Positions 49,106 to 57,625 of a stretch of DNA of 64,000 nt are shown here, piece after piece; within the stretch, counting starts at the first letter, position 1; every line of letters begins with the position of its first letter. Below the pieces are notes generated by a model. The model saw only the letters and a list, made by a program, of their open reading frames with translations, had not been told where the DNA came from and did not search any database. The stretch is taken from contig JAKLMB010000006.1 of NCBI GenBank assembly GCA_022813625.1, forward strand, positions 124,001 through 188,000. The letters run 5' to 3'. This DNA comes from Aaosphaeria pasadenensis. Lineage: Eukaryota; Ascomycota; Dothideomycetes; Pleosporales. A program made the translations under genes and the position numbers.

Positions 49106-50735
49106 GCGTGTTGCTCACCATCTGTATCACTACTTCATAAGTTACAAGTCTCCGGGTCTTTACATTGGTGTTTGGTCGGCAGTGGTTATACCCCTGTTTT
49201 TCACAGAAAAATTTCCTTCCTGTAAGCTCGGTTCTAGTCTGTTTTGCCGGAGGGCTTTGTATGGGGTTGAAAAGGCACCCTGTAAAATGACACCCTCTGC
49301 TCTCTTTTTCTTTCTCTCCCTATCTCCCTGTTTCCTTGTGGTTTTATTAGATTCAGTCACTACTGAAGGGTTTCCTTTGTCATTTTTGGATGGGCACATT
49401 TCGATGTCGCATTCCTTCCTCATCTATCTTCCCTTTTGGTTCGGGATGGTCAGCATGTGCTATTAAGGGTTTGTTTGGTTTGATGTTTGTTCTCTATTCC
49501 CCTCACACTGTCACACACACATATCTGGGTGGATCGGAGTCGGGCGTCCCGAAGAGGACCAGAGGGCGTCCATGACTTTTTAGATCTGAACTATTGCTGT
49601 CTTCTTTGCTTTCCGTGCGGACAGAATACCTAGACTGGAAACTTAATCAAGGATGATCATCATCCGTCCCTAGACTATACAAATAATGTGCAAACAATGC
49701 AAAATCTCATTAGAAAAAATTCACAAAAAACTACCCATCTATTGGAGTGTCCATGCCAATGAGATGAAGGGGTTCTGCTGTGTGCTATTTGCATAAGGAG
49801 CGTGAGCAGTGGGTGATGATGTCGGATGATTATTTCAAGTCGATTTGTCACATAATAATCATGACATTGTTTAGCGATGTATAAGCAAGAAAATCACAGG
49901 GAAGATGACTTCTCGATACTGTGGATATGCTGGCTACAGGCAAAGAATTTTGATGTATGTGCACCTGCAGTGACCTTCCCCATCCCATTCATATCGGTCA
50001 GTTGTGGGACTGCGGTCATGTACGCAAACAACGAGTGTATCAATAAATAGATGTATATTATTGATCGTGGAGAGACAGGAAGATAACTCGGAGAAGATAG
50101 CCTGAGAGTGTGCATGGGCCTCCGGCGTGTCGGTTCGTTCGTATGTGGTGGTTACTCGTTGTTAGTGGTGGTGGTGCCGAGCTCTCCCAGCCTCGTTCGC
50201 TGGGGTTGGTGACGAAGCCAGCCAAGTTCCTGACCACTGACCAGTACCAGCGTTAGGTACCAGTTACCACTGCCATTGCCAGTGCCAGTGCCAGTACCTG
50301 TTACTACCAGTACCGAGATCCATCCATACCTGCTAATCACCTGCGCCCTCAACACCCTTTCTCTACACTACTTACTATCTACTAATTGACCCAACCGCCA
50401 CATCCTCTCACTTTTTTTCCATCATTACGACCGTGGCTGACGCTTATCCCAACGTTGCGCCGTGAAGATCCATCATCCGGCGCGCCCGCCGACTCTGAAG
50501 ACTACGTACCTCGTACCTTATAACCAGTGGCTCCCGCCTCTCCACCACTGCCAAGCGGGTATTCGTGGACGACTGCTTGCATCATACCTCAACGCCCGCC
50601 ACTACGGAAAAGCTCGACACCTCCGCACACCTGCGCGCATCTGCTCTGCGACCTCTCGCGCCCAGTTAGCCATCACGTAGACGCCTGTGCGCTACACCAT
50701 CGAAGCTCCCTGTTTCGACCTTCCTCCTATACATC
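49106..50735. other. Intergenic region between the zinc-finger gene and epsin
   Basis: Contains the zinc-finger 3' UTR and the epsin promoter. A GT/AC-rich imperfect repeat of CCAGTACC-like units at about 50235-50315 lies roughly 400 nt before the epsin start. No gene is seen. Confidence 0.5.
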
Positions 50736-52681
50736 ATGTCTAAGGTCGTTCGAAGCGTCAAGAACGTCACCAAGGGGTACTCCGCCGTGGAGGTCAAGGT
50801 CCGCAATGGTGAGCATCGTCCTTGCATCTCTCTGCCGCCCCGTCACTGACCATATCAGCGACCAGCAACGATCCATGGGGCCCTGTAGGTTCCGATATGG
50901 CCGAAATCGCCCAAATCACCTTCAACAAGTACGCAGACACCGCCATTCCCCTCCCCGCAAGCCTCCTCGCACATACTTATACAATATAGCTCTACCGATT
51001 TCTACCAGGTCATGGACATGCTGGACAAGCGCCTGAATGACAAGGGAAGGAATTGGCGTCACGTTCTCAAATCCCTGAAGGTGCTGGACTACTGCCTACA
51101 CGAGGGCTCAGAATTGGTTGTGACCTGGGCCCGGAAAAACATCTACATCATCAAGACTCTCCGCGAGTTCCAGCATACTGACGAGGATGGCCGTGACGTT
51201 GGGCAGAATGGTAAGTTTTGCCGACTGGTGTACAGAAAGCCCACTCACATGATGCAGTGCGTATCTCCGCGAAGGAGCTTACTTCGTTGATCCTTGACGA
51301 GGAGCGATTGCGCGCCGAGCGAGCGGACCGGAAGTCCTGGAAGTCGCGAGTCACCGGCATCGAAGAGTACGGCGGTGGCCAGGCTGGCGGCAGCCATGCT
51401 GGCGGTAGTGGCGGAGAACACTCAAGTAGGCGCCAACGTGAGCATCGCGGCAACAAGAGGAACGAAGAGGAGGACCTTGAGTTCCGACTCGCCCTCGAAG
51501 CGAGCAAGAACGAGGCCGAAGAGGACCGCAAACGCCGTGAGCGCAACTCTGGGGTTGGAGCCGCGGGCGGAGACGATGATGATGATCTTGCAAAAGCAAT
51601 CAAGTTGAGCAAAGAGGAAGAAGAACTCAGGCGCAAAGAGCTGGAACAGAGCAATGCAGACCTTCTGTTCGGCGATGCCCCTGCCCAGTCAGCCGCATAC
51701 CAACCGACTGGCAATAACCAGGGCTACCAGCAGCAAGGCGCGGTGGACTGGTTTGGAAATCTAGTCGATCAGCAGCAACAGCAACCGCAGAGTACAGGAT
51801 TCCTGAACAATGCGTACTCCCAGCCAACAGGAATGCAGACACAGCAGACAGGATTCCAGAACGGCTATGGTGGATACAATGGTTTCCCACAGCAGCAGCA
51901 ACAGCAACAGCCACAAGCAACCGGTTTTGACCAATTCGGCGGGCAACAAGCATCATACCTGCAGCCACAGCAGACGTCTTTCAATGTCAACAATCCTTAC
52001 GGCCAACAGATGGGCGGATTTGATAACCTAGGCCAGCAGCAGCAGCAACAGCAGCCCCTGCAAGCGCAAAGCACATTGCAGCCCGGAAGTCATAACCCTT
52101 GGGCGACGAACAAACCCCAGGAGTCTATTATGCCCCAGCCTACTGGCTCGAACAATCCGTTCGCGTCTTCATTCAACAGGTCACAGACCGCACCTACGAA
52201 TACCCAGCCAACCTTGAATACCCTACACGAGCAGAAGACTCAAACACAATTCAACAACACCAGCTTCAATCCTCCCGTTTCATTCAACCCGCAACAATCT
52301 TTCCAGCCCCAGCAAACAGCACAACCGGCAAAGGAGATGGACCCCAACGCGGCAAAGCTCAACGCTCTGCTCGCGGCCGGCGAGGGCCAAGATACTTTTG
52401 GAAACACGGGCAATCTACGCATTCCCGCTCAGCATACGGCACCTGGTACTTTTGTCAACTCGGCAGGAGCTGGTGCCCAAAGAATCACTGCCAACGCTAC
52501 TGGCAACAACCCCTTCTTGAACTCTCAGTTCACCGGCTTGCCGCAGCAAAACCGCATGGTCCCAGCACAAACCGGACCCGCGGGAGGATTTGGTGCGAAC
52601 CCATATGCCAGTGGAAACCCCTTCGGCGGAGCCCAGAACAACCGACAGCAGTCCGGTGGCAATAATTTGATAGACCTATAG
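50736..52681 (+). CDS. Epsin (ENTH-domain endocytic adaptor)
   Basis: Clathrin adaptor that binds phosphoinositides at the plasma membrane, recruits ubiquitinated cargo and helps bend membranes. Four exons: 50736-50808, 50859-50928, 50990-51210 and 51258-52681. Introns are 50, 61 and 47 nt (GTGAGC, GTACGC, GTAAGT donors). It encodes 595 residues. The ENTH domain covers about 1-150, with K-V-V-R-S-V-K-N-V, A-T-S-N-D-P-W-G-P, M-D-M-L-D-K-R-L-N-D and W-R-H-V-L-K-S-L-K-V-L-D-Y as hallmarks. Two ubiquitin-interacting motifs follow at about 191-205 (E-E-E-D-L-E-F-R-L-A-L-E-A-S) and 227-243 (D-D-D-D-L-A-K-A-I-K-L-S). A long Gln-rich region contains several N-P-F motifs that bind EH-domain proteins. 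The C-terminal L-I-D-L is a clathrin-box-like sequence. Polyglutamine tracts may vary in length between strains. It matches yeast Ent1/Ent2. Confidence 0.96.
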
Positions 52682-53390
52682 TCGAGGGGACGAAGGATGT
52701 AGGGGCGTTTCTTTTGTCTGAGTTCAGAGCGCACTGCTGCTGTGACGATTTGCCTTTCCCCCCCGTTTTTCCAGTGACATCCCTTCACCAAGGTCAGAGT
52801 TCCGGGAAGTCCAGCAAAGAAGAAGAAGAAGCGCAGGACTTGTCTCCAGAAGCTCGGCTTTGTCTATATAGGTAAAGGGCTCATTACTTTTTGTTCGTCC
52901 GCAAAGATTCCCTCATGGCTCGGCTGGAATTTACTCGCGTGTGCATTGGTTGGTAGGGGGGTGATTTAGGAGGTAGTGATTATATTTCCGTCTAAAAATC
53001 TTATACTTCTTTAAACGCTGTTTGGAATCGTGTGTCTGCATATCCCTTATTGGAGCTTGAGTCGTCCAGTGCAGTTCATTTCAAGGGACTGTATCTCTTT
53101 GACTATAGAATATCCTAACTTTTATTTACGGCTCATTGCTTTATATTCCTTTGACAGCTGACCTCAGACGCAACAGATTTTTCTTAAACCAAAATGTAAT
53201 CTTTTCAAATGCGCACGCGTCGCGCCAACATGTCTGGAAGCTCGTGGCTGTCGCTGGCTGTTGTTAGGGTTAGTCATCGCCAAGACCCACTTCCCGGAAA
53301 AATAGCTCCATGCTCCGACCTCCAACTTTTCTTCAGTTCTCTGCTCAACCATTCTTCCTTCTCTCTCTTTCTTACACAACTTTCTCAACT
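52682..53390. other. Epsin 3' region and promoter of the snoRNA host gene
   Basis: No ORF of note. A pyrimidine-rich stretch at 53328-53398 precedes the snoRNA host exons and is typical of a fungal transcription-start region. Confidence 0.45.
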
Positions 53391-53525
53391 CCCACAAGTA
53401 CAATGGTCTGAAGAATTTTCCACTGCTGAGGCAACGATCGTTCGCCGTTCAGCATGACTACCCAATCTATGCGATGAAAAGCTCAATCTCAGGTATGCGA
53501 TGATTTTTTCCACTTTGCACATCAT

Positions 53526-53616
53526 CCTATGTGATGACAAACAACGCTTTTTACAAACTAGAGTCTTTGACCTCAAGGGGAATGAAACTTCAGCTTTGCA
53601 CGTCAGTCTGAAACGA
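53526..53616 (+). ncRNA. C/D snoRNA 1: dual guide for 25S Um2421 (D') and 25S Am876 (D); snR78 plus snR72 functions
   Basis: C box GTGATGA 53531-53537, D' TTGA 53567-53570, C' near 53580-53586 (GAATGAA), D box CTGA 53608-53611. The 12 nt 53554-53565 pair perfectly with 25S GACUCUAGUUUG; the base five upstream of D' (A53562) faces U2421, the snR78 target. The 12 nt 53595-53606 pair perfectly with 25S CUGACGUGCAAA; the base five upstream of D (T53603) faces A876, the snR72 target. It lies in host intron 1. Yeast uses two separate RNAs for these sites. rRNA sequence and numbering are recalled from yeast. Confidence 0.9.
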
Positions 53617-53780
53617 CTATGTTCCTATCAATGTTTTCTCTCGACGCATTGTGGCCAGTTGACTGACTTGGAACCAGGTTTTCATCATGAAGCTTATCGC
53701 TTGATCATCCGCCAGCTTAGATGCTGCAGCATGCGTGTCGCATTTGCTTGAATAGGTAAGCTACTCTCGACATTCCCCAA

Positions 53781-53880
53781 TGGCATCCAATGATGAACAC
53801 TTTGTGCTTCGGCACGCTGGAAATTACCGACTGAGATACCGTCAATGTCGATAAAAACTAGGCTGTTGTCTGATCTGCCA
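53781..53880 (+). ncRNA. C/D snoRNA 2: guide for 18S Um578 (snR77-like)
   Basis: C box ATGATGA 53790-53796, D' CTGA 53831-53834, C'-like TGTCGAT 53846-53852, D CTGA 53870-53873. A 5-bp terminal stem is possible (TGGCA 53781-53785 with TGCCA 53876-53880). The 8 nt 53822-53829 pair with 18S CGGUAAUU. After a single bulged A (53821), GCTGG (53816-53820) pairs with the following CCAGC. The base five upstream of D' (A53826) faces U578, next to the decoding-site G577. The segment before the D box has no rRNA match that I recognise. Host intron 2. Confidence 0.85.
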
Positions 53881-54023
53881 ATCTTCACTGAACTCATGTT
53901 TCGATCTTCCTGTGATGGACATTGTCGCTAATGAAGATTTAGTACCAAGCTTCTGCCACTTGTTGATACGATCGCTCTGGTGAACTCCGGTATGCCTTGG
54001 ATCTCGTTCCACTACCTCGAATA

Positions 54024-54113
54024 CTTTCATGATGAATGGCACTGGGCTCCGACAATTACATGACGGATATGCCCCATTGCGGCAGGCCTAGAAAACCTCG
54101 CCCACTGATCGCC
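54024..54113 (+). ncRNA. C/D snoRNA 3: guide for 25S Cm2197 (snR76-like)
   Basis: C box ATGATGA 54029-54035, degenerate D' CCGA 54049-54052, C'-like TGACGGA 54061-54067, D CTGA 54105-54108. The 9 nt 54039-54047 pair with 25S GCCCAGUGC, with a further G-U pair. The base five upstream of D' (G54044) faces C2197. The guide begins only three bases after the C box, a compact arrangement. No rRNA target is recognised for the D-box guide. Host intron 3. Confidence 0.8.
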
Positions 54114-54253
54114 TCTTATATTCATGTGTTCTCTCATGGCGCTGTCAATGAATTGCGCTGACGGAAAACACTTCCAGAAAGGATCACTAGTTTGACCTTG
54201 GATTGGTATGTACGTGATTCCCTTTGAAGTTTTCTTTCTTCACCCAGCCCCCC

Positions 54254-54343
54254 TGGAAATGATGTAACTAGATGACGAGTCTTATTCGGGTTACCCGATG
54301 ACGAAACATAAATCTTTTATTCCATTCATGCTTCACTGATCCA
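54254..54343 (+). ncRNA. C/D snoRNA 4: guide for 25S Gm2288 (snR75-like), with a second complementarity at 25S G2307
   Basis: C box ATGATGT 54259-54265, D' CTTA 54281-54284, C' CGATGA 54296-54301, D CTGA 54336-54339, with a TGGA/TCCA terminal stem (54254-54257 with 54340-54343). The 11 nt 54269-54279 pair with 25S CUCGUCAUCUA; C54276, five bases upstream of D', faces G2288. The 11 nt 54321-54331 pair with 25S GCAUGAAUGGA; C54331, five bases upstream of D, faces G2307, which is not a yeast methylation site known to me. Host intron 4. Confidence 0.85.
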
Positions 54344-54493
54344 CCTCATTATCATTAGCTTGCTGAACGTGTTCGGAAGTTCCTTGCTAATTGAATCCAC
54401 AGACTCATCTCTCTAAGAGGTTTAGCCATCCTGGTCACTGTGTACGATCACTCTAAAGGTAAGCACAGTCTATTCTTCTTTCCCCAAACCCCA

Positions 54494-54578
54494 TCGAGTG
54501 ATGATACGACATACAAATAGACAAGCATATGTCCAAGCTGCTTTTGTAGCGAAGACGAGAACAGTCATGTCTGATCGT
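54494..54578 (+). ncRNA. C/D snoRNA 5: guide for 18S Am28 (snR74-like)
   Basis: C box GTGATGA 54498-54504, degenerate D' CCAA 54533-54536, D CTGA 54571-54574, with a short CGA/TCG closing stem. The 12 nt 54520-54531 are perfectly complementary to 18S CAUAUGCUUGUC. The base five upstream of D' (T54528) faces A28, the site of yeast snR74 and human U27. No target is recognised for the D guide. Host intron 5. Confidence 0.87.
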
Positions 54579-54737
54579 TGCATCTGCATTAAGGATTTCT
54601 TTCTACCTGCAAGACGCTAACTAATCTCCTGAACAGACATTAACTTGAATCTTTGCTCGTACACTCGTCAGCAATCTCCCTTCACCCAATGACCTTGCTG
54701 TAAGTTATCTCTACCTTTTTGTTCTATTCCCCTGCCC

Positions 54738-54829
54738 ATTGAAAGATGAACATTTAATTTTATCACGACGGTCTTCCGAGCTTCGGCAATGGTGATAAAC
54801 GCCAGTGACATGGCAAGTGTCTGACACCC
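54738..54829 (+). ncRNA. C/D snoRNA 6: guide for 25S Cm2959 (snR73-like)
   Basis: C box AAGATGA 54743-54749 (one mismatch to RUGAUGA), degenerate D' CCGA 54776-54779, C' GTGATAA 54792-54798, D CTGA 54821-54824. The 12 nt 54763-54774 pair perfectly with 25S AGACCGUCGUGA. The base five upstream of D' (G54771) faces C2959. No rRNA match is recognised for the D guide. Host intron 6, the last of the array. Confidence 0.85.
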
Positions 54830-55000
54830 TCAACTACATCCGATGTTTTACACGTACTCATTTGTGTTACCAAAGCTGACATGAAATAAGACTATAGATA
54901 CAATGTGATGACCCCATCATGGCTGCACTTGCAGTCCTCTTATCGGCGGTTCCCTCATTCTATATATATGCTTGCAGTCATCTACCACATGCAGGCTGAT

Positions 55001-55816
55001 GTATGGAAGACACGCCATGACCTCCTCCAGGAGGGAAAAGCCCCCCTCTGCTAGCCGCGCGAGGCTTGCCATTCAAATGGGAGAGAAGGTCTAATAACGG
55101 CCAAATTAAAATCATTTTTGACACTTCTACACTTGAGATCCTTCGTGTTGCCTCTTCCTCTGTGATTGCTTCTTCGCTTCTAGACATGTCGTCCTCTCGT
55201 AGTCCTTATGCACCTTGAACACTGCAATGGTCGAAGTATAGGGCTGTCGTTCGTACAGGAGGGACATGTCTTGTGTATCATGTGTTGACTACTCATCTCT
55301 CATGTACCAACAACCTATTGAACATCATTTCAAGGCCTTGCCTTGCCTCACCTCACTTCGCCCCGCCTTACCGCCATGTTGTCATCCGTCTCACCCGAAA
55401 CCCCAAGACATAACCAGAAGCACAAGAGAAGGAAGAACAAGGAGTAATAGCAGACGGGAAACACGTATATTCAATAGCTTTGCCCATGCATCCGGCAGGA
55501 AAACCTCGCCGCCATCATACATATATACTTGATCGTAATGTCCCCCCCCTCACTCTTTCTAAGCTTCAATCCACAGTACTTTGTCTTTTTTCGCCCCCCA
55601 CCACCACAGGGAGTCGTTTTTGCTTTTCAAAAACCGACCTTTGTCCTCCTGTTCTCTTCCCTATCTACATCCCCTTCCCCGCCCCGAGCCCTATCCCTCA
55701 GGAAGAAGGAAAGGGCCAAAGGGGGAAAGAGGGGGTATTTCATTTCGTACATTCACACTCCCGATACATAAGACCAAACATAAACAAAACAAAAAACGCT
55801 CAAATGCCCGGTCTAA
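55001..55816. other. Intergenic region after the snoRNA host gene
   Basis: Probably includes the host gene's 3' end and the 3' UTR of the convergent small gene. C-rich low-complexity sequence fills about 55540-55700. No gene is supported. Confidence 0.45.
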
Positions 55817-56167
55817 CTAGTACAGCCCGATAGTGATGTCACCGCGAATCCTCGCCGTGAGGTGGATCTCGGCCTCGAGGTCGAGCTTGATGCCCAGCAG
55901 GAGTGCGGCGTCTTTCAGCTTGCCGTCGTCGTCGACGGGGCCCTTGACGATGTTGCCCGCGGGCCGGTTGAGGTTGGCGGACGAGGGCGGGAGGTTCGAG
56001 CCAGCGGTGCTGGTGACTTTGCGGCCGCCCGTGGACTGGTGGCCGTCGTCCGAGTCGGACATGTAGCCAGTGGGGCGTTTGGCGGTGTCGCTGGGGGTGG
56101 AGGGTTAGTTGATTGTTTGGCGGGTGATACTGGTGGTGATGAGGGTTTAGACGTACACAGCAGACAT
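55817..56167 (-). CDS. Small conserved fungal protein of unknown function
   Basis: Two exons: a tiny first exon of 11 nt (56167-56157, M-S-A-V) and 56090-55817, separated by a 66-nt intron (GTACGT...CCCCAG). It encodes 94 residues beginning M-S-A-V-D-T-A-K-R-P-T-G-Y. An acidic/Ser segment and a Pro/Asn linker come first, then a predicted amphipathic block (D-G-K-L-K-D-A-A-L-L-L-G-I-K-L-D-L-E-A-E) and the terminus I-H-L-T-A-R-I-R-G-D-I-T-I-G-L-Y. I do not recognise a domain. Strong codon bias and the clean splice join support a real gene. The micro-exon start makes it easy to miss. No signal peptide or membrane segment. Confidence 0.75.
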
Positions 56168-57625
56168 ATTTGGGAGATTGGGTTGTTGGTTTTGGTTTTG
56201 GTTTGGTGTGTTTGAAGGGATTGAGAGGTTTCTCGGAAATGGATTAATGAATAGTAGTAGATAGTAGAATAGTAGGACTGGAGAGGCTAGCTCGTCGAGT
56301 CGGGTTTTGGTGTTTGAAGGTCGGTGGTGGTGGTTGCAAGTGGATGAAGGAGAATCAGCTCAGCTGTCTGGCCTTTCTAGACATGTCGAATGTCTGCCTT
56401 ATATACCATTGTGCTCTCTTCATTGCCTGTGGACCCTTTGCTTTCGAGCATCCAGGTTTATCGAAAGACCCGCATTGTCACCAAAAGCGGTCGTCGTTTG
56501 TGGTCGGTCGTCGTCCTCCTACAGGCGACTGGGCGAGTCGAGCATGTTCCTCCGAAACGCATGCAGTAGCGATGATAACCCCCGACTCAAGCGGTGTCGA
56601 GTCACCATGGAAGTGATGGTTCGATACTCGCACTATCAATCCCATTCCCTCTCCCAAAATCGCTTCCCCCGTCGATCGCTTAGTGTGTTCTAGATGCGAG
56701 ATTCCCGAATGTTGTTGCCGTTATGGTCAATGGGTGATGGCCAGTGGTCAATGCGTTCGTCACATATATGCCGGGACTACCTTAACGGGTACCTACATAG
56801 GCAACATTTTGAAACGCCCAAGGGGGAGTCCACCACGAGTATTACCAATGATACCATGTTCGTCGAGGACGTTTTGGGTGTTAGGCCTTTCTTGCTCTCT
56901 TCCCTTTCCTCCCTTAAAGGGATCGAATGATCATCAGCCCATGCAACCAAAACCCCCCTTCTTGCGAATCCGGGGGTGTCTTTACTATTGGGATTGCCTC
57001 GGGGCTCACTGTACTTACTACTCAGGGTCCAATATTCCAATTCAACATTCACCGACACTAGGTGGCTATCATCAATATGGGCACAGATACCATAGCGCGT
57101 GCGTGCTGCATGTTGGGAATCCTTTCAGTTTCTTCGACACAATCCGTTGCATTTCCCTTTGATATCGAACGATAATTCATCTGTTCATCTTGAATCAGAC
57201 ACAGTCTTCGAGTCTCAGGTTTTTGTGGATCCACGACAATGGATATTCTCTTCCTTTCCTTGCTGGTTATGGCTGCAGGGAACGACAATGCATATGAGCT
57301 TTTGGCTTGAAAGAATCCCGTTGAAGTCGGTTTCAAAGCCCTGCTTCTTTGGGAGAATCTTTTTGTTTCCCCGTCTAGCATCTTCCTCGTGAAGTGCGCA
57401 ACGTTGTCCGAGGAGTGTAATCTTCGAATTAGGACATATCTCTCGCCATCGTCATCATATCCCTGACTCTGCGTTTCCCTTACCTAGATCCGAAGACACT
57501 GTAACAGGCAAGTCGTCGTATCCTGGTTGCTCAATGTAGCTCTCGTCGACGGTGCTTCCCTGTTTGCTCTGAAATGACCATCTCTCACCGCCTCACCATA
57601 TTGGACCTTGGACTGGATAGAAACA
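56168..57625. other. Divergent promoter region between two orphan genes
   Basis: Both flanking genes are transcribed outward from here. Short ORFs (for example 56307-56693 and 56683-57162) have no family. No repeat or RNA gene is seen. Confidence 0.45.

Larger units (their letters stand above)
53391..55000 (+). ncRNA. Non-coding host gene with six intronic C/D-box snoRNAs (snR72-78-like array)
   Basis: No credible ORF spans this stretch, yet it divides cleanly into exons and introns. Exon 1 ends at 53492. Later exons are 53678-53755, 53943-53989, 54178-54205, 54403-54458 and 54637-54699, and exon 7 starts at 54898. Introns are 185, 187, 188, 197, 178 and 198 nt. All six donors fit GTATGY or GTAAGY (GTATGC, GTAAGC, GTATGC, GTATGT, GTAAGC, GTAAGT). 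Branch-like CTGAC, CTAAT or CTAAC sites lie 10-30 nt before each AG. Every intron holds one C/D snoRNA, 34-53 nt after the donor, with the D box ending 62-73 nt before the acceptor. The exons are tiny and not frame-preserving, as in spliced snoRNA hosts (animal GAS5/UHG type). Its 5' and 3' ends are approximate. The likely product is the snoRNA set; the spliced exon RNA may simply be discarded. Confidence 0.85.

Noticed and set aside
54898..55000. A seventh C/D-like element in host exon 7 (GTGATGA at 54903 and CTGA near 54992)
   Set aside because: It is not in an intron, has no recognisable rRNA complementarity next to a D box, and breaks the uniform placement seen in the other six.
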